NCBI GenBank assembly: GCA_964651535.1 | Contig: CAZYYE010000001.1 | Coordinates: 1,054,001 to 1,118,000 of the forward strand | Direction of reading: 5' to 3' | DNA: 64,000 nt | From: Terrimesophilobacter sp964651535 | Lineage (GTDB): Bacteria; Actinomycetota; Actinomycetes; Actinomycetales; Microbacteriaceae | Part shown: in pieces, positions 8,820 through 17,441 of the stretch | Numbering within the stretch: the first letter of the stretch is position 1 | Layout: every line of letters starts with the position of its first letter | The notes under the pieces: model-generated | What the model saw: only the letters and a program-made list of their open reading frames with translations | Databases searched by the model: none | What the model was told of the DNA's origin: nothing | Position numbers and translations under genes: made by a program

Positions 8820-10160
8820 ATGGACAAGCAACGCGACTTCGTTCTGCGCACCATCGAGGAACGCGGCGTCAAGTTCGTGAGGCTGTGGTTCACGGATGTC
8901 GTGGGCACGCTCAAGTCTGTGGCCATCGCCCCGGCAGAAGTGGAAGGCGCATTCGCAGAGGGCGTCGGCATCGACGGCTCCGCCATCGAGGGCCTCACGA
9001 GACGCTACGAAGCGGACGTGCTCTTGAACCCCGACCCCGCGACATTCCAGATCCTTCCCTGGCGCGGCGAAATCGACCCCACTGCGCGCATGTTCTGCGA
9101 CATTTCCACTCCGGACGGCGAACCGGCGGTCGCCGACCCTCGCAATGTCCTCAAGCGCACGCTGGAGAAAGCAGCAGATCGCGGGTTCACGTTCTACACG
9201 CATCCGGAGATCGAGTTTTACCTGCTGAAGAGCTCGAAGCTCGACGACGGCGGCCGCCCGGTGCCCGTGGACTCTGCCGGCTACTTCGACAACGTCCCTG
9301 GCGGTACAGCGCACGATTTCCGCCGCCGCTCGGTTCGCATGCTGGAGGACCTCGGAATCTCGGTCGAGTTCAGCCACCACGAAGGCGGCCCTGGGCAGAA
9401 CGAGATCGACCTTCGCTACGCGGACGGGCTGACGACTGCGGACAACGTCATGACGTTCCGGACGGTCGTGAAGGAAGTGGCGATCGAACAGGGTGTGTAC
9501 GCAACGTTCATGCCCAAGCCGTTCTCTGAGCACCCCGGTTCGGGCATGCACACGCACATGTCCCTATTCGAAGGTGACACGAACGCCTTCTTCGAGGCCG
9601 GGGCCCAGTACCAATTGTCGAAGGTCGGACGGCAGTTCATCGCGGGCCTGCTCATGCACGCGCCGGAAATCACCGCGGTCACGAACCAGTTCGTGAACTC
9701 GTACAAGCGGCTCTGGGGCGGCGGCGAGGCACCGAGTTTCGTGTGCTGGGGACACAACAACCGTTCGGCGCTCGTACGGGTTCCCCTGTACAAGCCGAAC
9801 AAGGGCCAGAGTTCGCGCGTCGAATATCGCGCCATCGACTCCGCCGCGAATCCCTATCTCGCATACTCGCTCCTGCTCGCCGCAGGACTCAAGGGCATCG
9901 AGGAAGGCTATGAGCTTCCCGCAGAAGCCGAGGACAACGTGTGGGACCTCACCGACTCTGAGCGAAAGGCGCTCGGATACAATCCGCTGCCGGCGAGCCT
10001 CGATCACGCGACATCACTCATGGAGAAGTCGGAGCTCGTCGCGGAAACTCTTGGAGAGCAAGTGTTCAACTACGTGCTGCTGAACAAGCAGCGCGAGTGG
10101 AGCGCGTACCGCGCCCAGGTGACGCCGTTCGAACTGGACAGCAACCTGGAGATGCTCTAG
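8820..10160 (+). CDS. glnA2: Glutamine synthetase, GlnA2-type
   Basis: A 446-residue class I glutamine synthetase-fold enzyme. The start at 8820 has a strong site (GGAGAGGAG), and the protein begins MDKQRDFVLRTIEERG. Visible: the beta-grasp domain with FTDVVGTLKSVAI, metal ligands in HPEIEFYLL and EFSHHEGGPGQNEIDL, the ATP region KPFSEHPGSGMHTHMS, NSYKRLWGGGEAP and SRVEYRAIDSAANPYL. It is about 25 residues shorter than GlnA here. The adenylylation loop reads EDNVWDLTDSE, with Trp where GlnA has its target Tyr, so GlnE should not modify it. Mycobacterial GlnA2 is the closest named relative. glnE starts 6 bases after its stop, so they form an operon. Confidence 0.93.
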   Translation: MDKQRDFVLRTIEERGVKFVRLWFTDVVGTLKSVAIAPAEVEGAFAEGVGIDGSAIEGLTRRYEADVLLNPDPATFQILPWRGEIDPTARMFCDISTPDGEPAVADPRNVLKRTLEKAADRGFTFYTHPEIEFYLLKSSKLDDGGRPVPVDSAGYFDNVPGGTAHDFRRRSVRMLEDLGISVEFSHHEGGPGQNEIDLRYADGLTTADNVMTFRTVVKEVAIEQGVYATFMPKPFSEHPGSGMHTHMSLFEGDTNAFFEAGAQYQLSKVGRQFIAGLLMHAPEITAVTNQFVNSYKRLWGGGEAPSFVCWGHNNRSALVRVPLYKPNKGQSSRVEYRAIDSAANPYLAYSLLLAAGLKGIEEGYELPAEAEDNVWDLTDSERKALGYNPLPASLDHATSLMEKSELVAETLGEQVFNYVLLNKQREWSAYRAQVTPFELDSNLEML

Positions 10161-10165
10161 CGCAC

Positions 10166-13144
10166 ATGGCCCGATCCACGCCGGGAGGGAGGGCAGGGCT
10201 TTCGGAGCTCGCCCGGCTCGGTTTCGCGGAACTGGCCGAGGCAAAAACCCGACTGGAGGATTTCCCTCCGGAGATCATTCCGCATCTCGCCGCGAGCGCA
10301 GATCCGGATCAGGCGCTCCGATTTCTCTCCCAGTTGAGGGATCGGGCGCCCGAAGCGCTCGTTCAGTCGCTGTCCAGGCCGGATTCGGCTGCGCGACTCA
10401 TCCGCGTTCTCGGCGCATCCGCGGGGTTCGGGGACTTCTTCCGGCGGCGGCCGGAACAACTCGCGTGCCTCGACGATCCTCTCGAGACGCTTCCCTCGTT
10501 CGAGGAGATTCGGGCCGAACTGGCAGCGGCCGTCAGCGAACGTCGGACCGACGATCGACGCGATTGGTCCGCCGTGCTCGCGCTCCGGCTGCGATATCGG
10601 CGCATTCTGGCTCGCATCGCGGCATTCGACCTCGAGCAGGAAGACCAGCTGGGCGGTGTCGGCGACATCGCCGAGTGTCTTGCGGACTTGGCTGGCGCCA
10701 CGCTGGATGTCGCACTCGACGTGGCCCGCGAGTCCGCACCATTTCCTGCACAGGAAGTCGAGGCGACGCGGCTCGCCGTCATCGGAATGGGCAAGGCCGG
10801 CGCCCACGAACTGAACTACCTGAGCGACGTCGACGTCATCTACCTCGCTGAAGCCGGCCCCGATGTTTCCACCGACCGCGCCATCGAGATCGGCACGTGG
10901 CTTGCCGTGCAACTGGGGCGAATCGTCCAGAGTCCGGATGTCGAGCCCGAGTTGTGGGAGTTGGATGCCAACCTGCGCCCGGAAGGCAAGGATGGCGCCC
11001 TCGTGCGCACCCTGGAATCCCACCTCGCCTATTACGAGCGCTGGGCGAAGGGGTGGGAGTTCCAAGCCATGATCAAGGCACGGCCCATCGCGGGCGATCT
11101 GGACCTTGGCGCGCGTTTCGTGGACGCCGTTTCGCCCATGGTGTGGTCGAGCGCGAGCAGCGAGAATTTTGTCGGTTCCGTGCAGAGGATGCGCGAGCGG
11201 GTGACAGAGCATATTCCGCCGGAGGAGCGGGACGTTCAATTGAAACTCGGCCGGGGCGGCTTGCGCGACATCGAGTTCGCCATCCAGTTGCTCCAGCTCG
11301 TCCACGGCCAGATCGATCAGCACGTGCGGCAAACGGGCACGCTCGCCGCCCTTGACGCGCTCGCCGAACGCGGGTACATCGGGCGCGAAGAGGCGGCGAA
11401 CTTCGCCGGGGACTATCGTTTCCTCCGGTTGCTCGAACACCGGATCCAGTTGTCGCGCCTGCAACGCACTCACCTCATGCCCAGAGACGAAAACGCGTTG
11501 CGCGTGCTCGCGCGATCGAGCGGGCTCGCGACGACGGCAGCCGAACTGGGGGAGCGTTGGCGCACCGTGAAGACCGAGGTTCGCTCCCTCCACGAACGGT
11601 TGTTCTATCGCCCGCTGCTGTCGGCGGTCGCGGCGCTGCCCGAAGAGGGTTTCGCGCTCACGAGCGAACAGGCGGCTGCCCGGCTGTCCGCGATCGGGTT
11701 CCGGGATCCCGAGGGCGCGTTGCGTCACATCGGCGCGCTCACGTCCGGGATCTCCCGCAGGGCGACGATCCAACGAAACCTCCTTCCCGTGCTCTTGCAG
11801 TGGTTCGCCGAGGGCGCGGACCCGGATCGCGGGCTCCTCGTGTTCCGGCGCTTGAGCGATGCCCTCGGCGAATCGCCCTGGTTCCTGCGGATGCTGCGCG
11901 ACTCCTCAGGAGCCGGCCACCGCCTCACGCAATTGCTCTCCGGCAGCAAATTCGTCGGCGACCTCTTCGAACGCATCCCGGAGGCGGTCGCGTGGCTCGA
12001 AAGCGACACCGATCTGGTCCCCCGTTCGCTCGACGTGCTCGAGGAGGAGGGCCGCTCGATCGCGAAACGGCATTCCTCCGATCCGGCGGCGGCCGCGCTG
12101 GCCGTGCGCACTGCGCGTCGGCGGGAGATCCTGCGAATCTCGGTCGCGAGCATCCTTGAGCTGCTGTCGATCGAAGAACTGGGGCACGCCCTCGCGGACG
12201 TGATGGCGTCGACGATCGGCACGTCCCTGGCCATCGCGCGCGCGTCGCTGGGCCGCGAGATTCCCAAAGGCATGGAGTTCGCCGTCATCGCGATGGGGCG
12301 GTTCGGCGGGCGGGAACTCGGATTCGGCTCAGACGCGGATGTCATGTACGTGTACCGTGCGCCGGACGGCAAGGGCGAGGAATCCCAGAAAGCGGCGGAA
12401 CGGATTATTGCCCAGCTGGGCGCGCTCACGGAAGACCTCCAGTTCCCGCTCGACTTGGACAACGGGCTCAGACCGGAAGGAAAGACCGGCGCCATCGTCC
12501 GGTCGCTCGACTCCTACCGCGCATACTACGAGCGCTGGTCGCTCACATGGGAAGCTCAAGCTCTGCTGCGCGCCCGCGCGGTCGCCGGGGATGAAGCGCT
12601 GGCCCGCGACTTCGAACTTCTCGCGGATGAAGTGAGATATCCGACGGCGATCTCCCCGGCGGATGTTCGCGAAGTGCGCAGGATCAAGGCGAGAGTCGAG
12701 GCGGAGCGACTTCCGCAGGCGGCCGAGCCGTCGCGGCACTTGAAACTCGGTCGCGGATCGCTGAGCGACATCGAGTGGCTCGTGCAGTTGCTGCAGTTGA
12801 AACACGCCGCGGAGATCGAAGGATTGCGCACGACCTCGACCCTTGAAGCACTCACTGTCGCGCAGGAAGCCGAGCTCTTGACCTCGACCGACGTCCGCAG
12901 GCTCCACGATGCCTGGCTTTTCGCCTCGCGCATCCGATCTGCCATGACGCTCTGGACCTCCAAGACTTCGGATGTCCTGCCGCGCGACCGCGACCAGCTC
13001 GACGGCATCGCGCGCCTCATGGGGTACCCGCCCCGATCCGCCAGCAGACTCGAGGACGAGTACCTTCGTGTCACGCGCCGGGCGCGCCACGTGTTCGAGA
13101 CGCGATTCTACGGAGACACGGTCTCACCGGCGCACGCCCGGTAG
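10166..13144 (+). CDS. glnE: Glutamine synthetase adenylyltransferase/adenylyl-removing enzyme
   Basis: A 992-residue bifunctional enzyme that adds AMP to, or removes it from, the regulatory Tyr of GlnA according to nitrogen status. Two nucleotidyltransferase domains of the GlnE type are visible. In the N-terminal (removase) half: GMGKAGAHELNYLSDVDVIY, NLRPEGKDGALVRTLES and KLGRGGLRDIEFAIQLLQL. In the C-terminal (transferase) half: AMGRFGGRELGFGSDADVMY, GLRPEGKTGAIVRSLDSY and KLGRGSLSDIEWLVQLLQL. Both keep the DxD metal pair. Start choice: the ATG at 10166, not the open extension back into glnA2. No PII gene is in the window, so what controls GlnE here is not visible. The target, glnA, faces it only 10 bases beyond its stop. 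Confidence 0.95.
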   Translation: MARSTPGGRAGLSELARLGFAELAEAKTRLEDFPPEIIPHLAASADPDQALRFLSQLRDRAPEALVQSLSRPDSAARLIRVLGASAGFGDFFRRRPEQLACLDDPLETLPSFEEIRAELAAAVSERRTDDRRDWSAVLALRLRYRRILARIAAFDLEQEDQLGGVGDIAECLADLAGATLDVALDVARESAPFPAQEVEATRLAVIGMGKAGAHELNYLSDVDVIYLAEAGPDVSTDRAIEIGTWLAVQLGRIVQSPDVEPELWELDANLRPEGKDGALVRTLESHLAYYERWAKGWEFQAMIKARPIAGDLDLGARFVDAVSPMVWSSASSENFVGSVQRMRERVTEHIPPEERDVQLKLGRGGLRDIEFAIQLLQLVHGQIDQHVRQTGTLAALDALAERGYIGREEAANFAGDYRFLRLLEHRIQLSRLQRTHLMPRDENALRVLARSSGLATTAAELGERWRTVKTEVRSLHERLFYRPLLSAVAALPEEGFALTSEQAAARLSAIGFRDPEGALRHIGALTSGISRRATIQRNLLPVLLQWFAEGADPDRGLLVFRRLSDALGESPWFLRMLRDSSGAGHRLTQLLSGSKFVGDLFERIPEAVAWLESDTDLVPRSLDVLEEEGRSIAKRHSSDPAAAALAVRTARRREILRISVASILELLSIEELGHALADVMASTIGTSLAIARASLGREIPKGMEFAVIAMGRFGGRELGFGSDADVMYVYRAPDGKGEESQKAAERIIAQLGALTEDLQFPLDLDNGLRPEGKTGAIVRSLDSYRAYYERWSLTWEAQALLRARAVAGDEALARDFELLADEVRYPTAISPADVREVRRIKARVEAERLPQAAEPSRHLKLGRGSLSDIEWLVQLLQLKHAAEIEGLRTTSTLEALTVAQEAELLTSTDVRRLHDAWLFASRIRSAMTLWTSKTSDVLPRDRDQLDGIARLMGYPPRSASRLEDEYLRVTRRARHVFETRFYGDTVSPAHAR

Positions 13145-13153
13145 CGTGGCGGC

Positions 13154-14578
13154 CTAAACCCCGTAGTAGAGCTCGTACTCGTACGGGTGCGGCCGCAGCG
13201 ACATCGGCGCGAGTTCCTTTTCGCGCTTGTACGCGATCCACGTGTCGATGAGGTCCTGCGTGAACACGCCACCCTCGAGAAGGAAGTCGTGATCCGCCTC
13301 GAGCTCGCGAAGCACGGCATCGAGAGTCACGGGCAATTGGGGGATGCTCTTGGCTTCCTCCGGCGGCAACTCGTACAGGTCCTTGTCGATCGGGTCGAGC
13401 GGCTCGATCTTGTTGCGGATTCCGTCGAGCCCCGCCATGAGCTGGGCCGCGAACGCGAGGTACGGGTTCCCGGAGGCGTCGGGGCAGCGGAATTCGATGC
13501 GCTTGGCCTTCGGGTTCGTCCCCGTGATGGGGATCCGGATGGCCGCGGAGCGGTTTCCCGCTGAGTACACGAGGTTGATCGGGGCCTCGTAGCCCTTCAC
13601 GAGCCTGCGGTAGCTGTTGATCGTCGGGTTCGTGAACGCGAGCACCGCGGGCGCGTGCTTCAGAAGCCCGCCGATGTACCAGCGGGCGATGTCCGACAGT
13701 CCGCCGTAACCGCTTTCGTCGTAGAAGAGCGGTTTGCCGTCGTTCCACAGCGACTGGTGCGTGTGCATTCCGGAGCCGTTGTCACCGAACAGCGGCTTCG
13801 GCATGAACGTTGCCGTTTTGCCCCATTGCTCCGCTGTGTTCTTGACGATGTACTTGAATTTCAGGATGTCATCGGCCGAGTGCACCATCGTGTCGAACCG
13901 GTAGTTGATTTCGGCCTGGCCGCCCGAGCCGACCTCGTGGTGCGCTCGCTCCAGGATGAGGCCGGCGTCGATGAGTTTGAGGCTGATGTCATCGCGCAAG
14001 TCGGCCTGCTTGTCCACGGGACTCACGGGGAAGTAGCCGCCCTTGAGCGGAGTTTTGTTGCCCAGGTTTCCGCCCTCTTCGATCCGGCCGGAGTTCCACG
14101 CGCCCTCTTCGGAGTCGATGGCGAAGAAGCTCGAGTTCGGCTTCACGTCGTAGCGCACGTCGTCGAAAATGTAGAACTCGGCTTCCGGGGCGAAATAGGC
14201 GGTATCGGCGATGCCCGTGGACGCGAGGTACTTTTCGGCCTTGCGCGCGACCTGGCGCGGGTCCCGCCCATACACCTCGCCGTTGCGCGGGTTGTAGATG
14301 TCGAACACCATGATGAGCGTGCGCTCGACCCTGAAGGGGTCGACGTAGGCGGTGGTGACATCCGGAATCAACTGCATGTCCGATTCGTGAATCGAGGCGA
14401 ACCCGCGGATCGAGGAGCCGTCGAACAACTGCCCGACGCTGAAGAATTCGTCATCCACGGATGAGGCGGGAATGTTGAAGTGCTGCTGCACGCCGGGAAG
14501 GTCGGTGAAACGCACATCGAGGAACTTGACGTCGGTGTCCTTGATGAACTTCAGGACTTCGGACGGATCACTGAACAT
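13154..14578 (-). CDS. glnA: Glutamine synthetase type I, adenylylatable
   Basis: A 474-residue dodecameric glutamine synthetase, the main ATP-dependent ammonium-assimilating enzyme. Diagnostic segments: FDGSSIRGFASIHESDM, APEAEFYIFDDV, AHHEVGSGGQAEINYRF, KPLFGDNGSGMHTHQS, NSYRRLVKGYEAPINLVYS and EFRCPDASGNPYLAF. The adenylylation loop KDLYELPPEEA places the target Tyr at residue 402, so this is the substrate for the adjacent GlnE. An N-terminal stretch of about 60 residues reaches the neighbouring subunit's active site in this family. It is convergent with glnE and divergent from the RDD gene. The upstream region (14646-14683) holds four 11-base-spaced half sites that look like a GlnR box, suggesting nitrogen-responsive transcription as well as covalent control. 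Confidence 0.96.
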   Translation of the reverse strand: MFSDPSEVLKFIKDTDVKFLDVRFTDLPGVQQHFNIPASSVDDEFFSVGQLFDGSSIRGFASIHESDMQLIPDVTTAYVDPFRVERTLIMVFDIYNPRNGEVYGRDPRQVARKAEKYLASTGIADTAYFAPEAEFYIFDDVRYDVKPNSSFFAIDSEEGAWNSGRIEEGGNLGNKTPLKGGYFPVSPVDKQADLRDDISLKLIDAGLILERAHHEVGSGGQAEINYRFDTMVHSADDILKFKYIVKNTAEQWGKTATFMPKPLFGDNGSGMHTHQSLWNDGKPLFYDESGYGGLSDIARWYIGGLLKHAPAVLAFTNPTINSYRRLVKGYEAPINLVYSAGNRSAAIRIPITGTNPKAKRIEFRCPDASGNPYLAFAAQLMAGLDGIRNKIEPLDPIDKDLYELPPEEAKSIPQLPVTLDAVLRELEADHDFLLEGGVFTQDLIDTWIAYKREKELAPMSLRPHPYEYELYYGV

Positions 14579-14645
14579 GCGATGACTCCCTGGTTGAGGT
14601 GCGGGTGGCCGCGGTGTGCAGCCGTGAAAAGCGTAAGCCTGCGCG

Positions 14646-14683
14646 GTTTCGCAACGGTATCACTCGTGTTTCGCCCATGTTTC
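14646..14683 (-). promoter_or_regulatory. GlnR-like operator upstream of glnA
   Basis: On the minus strand, reading toward glnA, four half sites sit at exact 11-base intervals: GAAAC, 6 bases, GAAAC, 6 bases, GATAC, 6 bases, GAAAC. The known GlnR consensus alternates GTnAC and GAAAC with 6-base spacers. The box lies 68-105 bases upstream of the glnA ATG and just before the divergent RDD gene. Regulator identity is inferred; no glnR gene is in the window. Confidence 0.55.
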
Positions 14684-14702
14684 GGGGCTCGCCTAGGATC
14701 GG

Positions 14703-15122
14703 ATGGTGCCCGCTGCAAATTCCCCGCCCTCGTCTGCGCAACAGCGGTGGCCCGGCGAGAGACTGGGATTGCCCGAGTCCGGCCCTCGATCGATCGCTCG
14801 TCCCGGACGAAGGATCGGCGCGCTCGCCATCGACTGGGGTTTGAGCGTTATCGTCTCGGTGGCGTTCTTCCAGTACGACGCGTTCGCGACGCTCGGGGTT
14901 TTCGCGCTCACTCAAGTCGTGTTCCTCACCCTCGTGAGCGGCAGCATCGGCCATGTGCTGTTCCGAATTCGCCTCGTGCCGGTGGCCGGGGGCTGGGTCG
15001 GCGCGTGGCGTCCGCTCGTGCGCACCCTCCTCCTGTGCGTCGTCATCCCCGCGCTCGTGTGGGACCGCGATCAGCGCGGCCTGCACGACAAGGCCGCGGG
15101 TACGGTTCTCGTCGTGAAGTGA
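14703..15122 (+). CDS. RDD-family membrane protein
   Basis: A 139-residue protein of the RDD family (named for conserved Arg-Asp-Asp). The RPGRRIGALAIDWGLS signature carries Arg and Asp at the start of the first membrane helix (about residues 40-60). A second helix follows (about 62-85), then RIRLVPVAGG, and a third hydrophobic segment ends in WDRDQRGLHDKAAGTVLV, the typical C-terminal RDD motif. The family's function is mostly unknown; some members affect ion or osmotic tolerance. It is divergent from glnA and shares the intergenic region with the GlnR-like box, so nitrogen control is possible but unproven. The first 30 residues (Ser/Pro-rich) may not all be translated; no second start is clearly better. 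Confidence 0.85.
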   Translation: MVPAANSPPSSAQQRWPGERLGLPESGPRSIARPGRRIGALAIDWGLSVIVSVAFFQYDAFATLGVFALTQVVFLTLVSGSIGHVLFRIRLVPVAGGWVGAWRPLVRTLLLCVVIPALVWDRDQRGLHDKAAGTVLVVK

Positions 15123-15172
15123 GGTCGGCGAGGAGATGTGCCCCGTCCGTTGACTGCACATCGAGCCGGGAA

Positions 15173-15889
15173 TCAGGCGCGGCGCTGCGCGCGAGCCTTC
15201 TTCGGGTCGATCCCCTTGGGGATGGGGAGGTTCGGTCCCTTGTGCAAGGAACTCACCCGGTTGCTCACGGCGTACACTTCGGCTTTGCTCAACGCCTTCT
15301 TGAACCTGCCGAGTCGGCGCGCGAGCCTGTGGAGGGGAACGGAATCCTCGTCCGGCCCGACGTGGAGCACGTTGACGGGCACATTCGGGAGGATGCGCGC
15401 GATCTTGCGCCGCTCATCGTCCACCATTTTCTGGGTGCGAGCCTCCGGGCCCTCGCCGATGAGCACGACGCCCCCCTTCCCGACGGCGCGGTAGACGGCA
15501 TCCTGCGTTTTGGGGCTGATTGCTATCGGCATTTCGCTACCCGTCCAGCCGCGGGGGAGCGAACTCTTCAGTACAGCACCGACGGCGCCAGGCTGGCCCG
15601 CGATTTGCGAATAGGCGGCCCGCTCGGCCTTGCGGCCAAGAACAACGAGGAACGCGAGGAGACCTCCCAGGACGCCGGCGACGATCCACAGGATCATGCC
15701 GGGCGCATTTCCGGGGGAAAGCAGGAAGCCGAGCAGGAGGCCGACGAGCACGGGAACGGCGAATCCGAGCGCCATCCACCAGATGGCGGTCGAGTCGTAT
15801 CGCCGGGTCATCTGAAAGACCTGATACATCTGTTTGAGACGGCCGGGCTCTTTCGCGGGTTTCGGGCTGGTCTTCTTCGTGCGTGCCAT
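15173..15889 (-). CDS. DUF4191 membrane protein
   Basis: A 238-residue member of DUF4191, a family found in actinobacteria with no known function. After a Lys/Pro-rich cytosolic start (MARTKKTSPKPAKEPGRLKQ), two adjacent hydrophobic helices span about residues 38-60 and 65-85. They are followed by a soluble domain of about 130 residues with conserved blocks AYSQIAGQPGAVGAVL, VLIGEGPEARTQKM and PLHRLARRLGRFKKAL, and a basic tail ending KKARAQRRA. The start at 15889 is chosen over the open upstream extension because it begins at the family's MARTK-like start. In related genomes DUF4191 lies beside lipoate and 2-oxoacid dehydrogenase genes; here sucB and lpdA are close by, separated by the pseudokinase gene. 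Confidence 0.88.
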   Translation of the reverse strand: MARTKKTSPKPAKEPGRLKQMYQVFQMTRRYDSTAIWWMALGFAVPVLVGLLLGFLLSPGNAPGMILWIVAGVLGGLLAFLVVLGRKAERAAYSQIAGQPGAVGAVLKSSLPRGWTGSEMPIAISPKTQDAVYRAVGKGGVVLIGEGPEARTQKMVDDERRKIARILPNVPVNVLHVGPDEDSVPLHRLARRLGRFKKALSKAEVYAVSNRVSSLHKGPNLPIPKGIDPKKARAQRRA

Positions 15890-15965
15890 GACCTCAACGA
15901 TACCGGCTCCACTCCCGGGTGTGCGCCCGTCGCCGGGGTAGTGCACATCCCAGGGGCGTGTCGCG

Positions 15966-17441
15966 ATGACGGGGCGCGGTCGGCGCGAGGATGGCACCGT
16001 GGACACTCTCGGCGGCTACCGGCTCGTGAGAAAACTGGGCGCGGGCTCCAGCGCCGAAGTGTGGCTTGGCAGTGACGGATCCACGACCGTTGCGATCAAG
16101 GTGTTTCGATCGGACGTCGAACTCACGAGGATCGATTCGGAGATCGACGCTCTGGCTCGCGCATCCCATCGACATCTCCTCCGCCTGGACGACCTCACGA
16201 CGGGGCCGGATGGGCTGCCGTGCCTCATCCTTCAGCGGCTGACGGCGAAGGGCCTCGGATACCAGCTGGCGCGCCGGCAGTTCTCCCCGGCGGAGGCGGT
16301 GACGGTCCTCGCGCCGCTCGCCATGGCGGTAGCCGAACTCCATCGCCTGGGAGTCGCGCACGGAGCCGTGACGCCTTCGTCCGTGTTGTTCGACGAGTCG
16401 GGCGCGCCCGTGCTGGCGCGATTCGGGTCGGCGGCGATAATCGGCGACCTTCCCGAGGACGCGGCGTCCGCGAGCCTGTCTCCCGCTCGCTTTACCGAGG
16501 AAGCAAGGGTCGCCGCAGATCTCGACGGACTTGTCGCAGTGTGCCGATTGGCGCTCGGCGAAGACGGGACGGACGTCACCCGCTGGATGGATCACCACGC
16601 GCCAGAGCTCGCGCCCCACACGTTTGCCCGCGAGCTCGCGGATCGATTGTTCGCACTGGCCGAACCGGCCCCGGTTTGCCTCTCGGCGGGGGACTCGGGA
16701 TTCGGCAGGGGCAAAGTTCGATCCCGCATCGACCCTCCGGAGGAATCCGGTTTGCCGCCGGACTTCGTGGACGTTCCGGAGCCCGTCGTGGCCCGACACG
16801 TGCACATCGAGGTGATGGGGGCACTGTCGGCCGCGCGGGCGCAGATCGCTGCGCTGCTTCGCCCCGTGCGCAAACCGGTTTGGATCGTGGCGGCGGGTGT
16901 CGCGGTCGCTATCGTCGCGTTCGCGGCCATCGCGCCGACAGGGGATTCGAGCGGTTCCGAGGTGCCGATTGAGACTTCACAAGGGCAACCGACTGGCGGC
17001 AGGCCAGCTACCGCGCACGCTGACCCCGCGCACGCTGACCCCGCGATCGCTGGTGCAGAACCGATCGCAGCGGGCACCGCGCTGCTTCACGCTCGGGCAG
17101 CGTGCTTCGACGCACGTTCCGTGCTGTGCCTGGACGGGGTCGATCAATTGGGGTCTTCAGCCATGGAGGCGGACAGTTACCGGATTCGCGTGCTCCAGTC
17201 CGGCGGTGTTCCGGATCACTCCCTCGACTGGATCACCGATTCCGCAACGAATCCTTCCGCGGAACTCGTGCTGAGCGTCGTCGAACGGATCGGCGACACG
17301 GCGCTGCTCTCGGTCGGCCACGCAAAGAACGTGTCGGCGCAGTCGGAGTTCTCGCCGACTGCTTCGCTGCTCATCATCCGTGGAGACGATGGTTGGAGAA
17401 TCCGGGACATCATCCCGGCCGACGCGTCAGCGGTTAGTTGA
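15966..17441 (+). CDS. Membrane-anchored pseudokinase (Ser/Thr kinase fold)
   Basis: 491 residues. Residues 15-235 follow the Hanks-type kinase fold: a glycine-rich loop (LGAGSSAEVWLG) and the ATP Lys in VAIKVF (residue 45). The catalytic loop reads HGAVTPSSVLF (132-142) instead of HRDxKxxN, so the catalytic Asp is Ala. The DFG motif is RFG (152-154), so the metal Asp is Arg. Phosphotransfer is therefore unlikely. One membrane helix lies at about 304-323. The remaining 165 residues would be outside the cell and include an Ala/Pro/Asp linker and a folded domain with two Cys (ACFDARSVLCLDG). A GTG at 15999 is an alternative start. The 3' end overlaps sucB's end by 8 bases, convergently. Role unknown; a scaffold or sensor is plausible. 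Confidence 0.85.
   Translation: MTGRGRREDGTVDTLGGYRLVRKLGAGSSAEVWLGSDGSTTVAIKVFRSDVELTRIDSEIDALARASHRHLLRLDDLTTGPDGLPCLILQRLTAKGLGYQLARRQFSPAEAVTVLAPLAMAVAELHRLGVAHGAVTPSSVLFDESGAPVLARFGSAAIIGDLPEDAASASLSPARFTEEARVAADLDGLVAVCRLALGEDGTDVTRWMDHHAPELAPHTFARELADRLFALAEPAPVCLSAGDSGFGRGKVRSRIDPPEESGLPPDFVDVPEPVVARHVHIEVMGALSAARAQIAALLRPVRKPVWIVAAGVAVAIVAFAAIAPTGDSSGSEVPIETSQGQPTGGRPATAHADPAHADPAIAGAEPIAAGTALLHARAACFDARSVLCLDGVDQLGSSAMEADSYRIRVLQSGGVPDHSLDWITDSATNPSAELVLSVVERIGDTALLSVGHAKNVSAQSEFSPTASLLIIRGDDGWRIRDIIPADASAVS
17013..17042 (+). repeat. Tandem duplication of a 15-base unit
   Basis: Two exact copies of gcgcacgctgacccc encode the repeated AHADP in the extracellular linker of the pseudokinase. 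It is in frame and probably arose by slippage. Confidence 0.8.
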
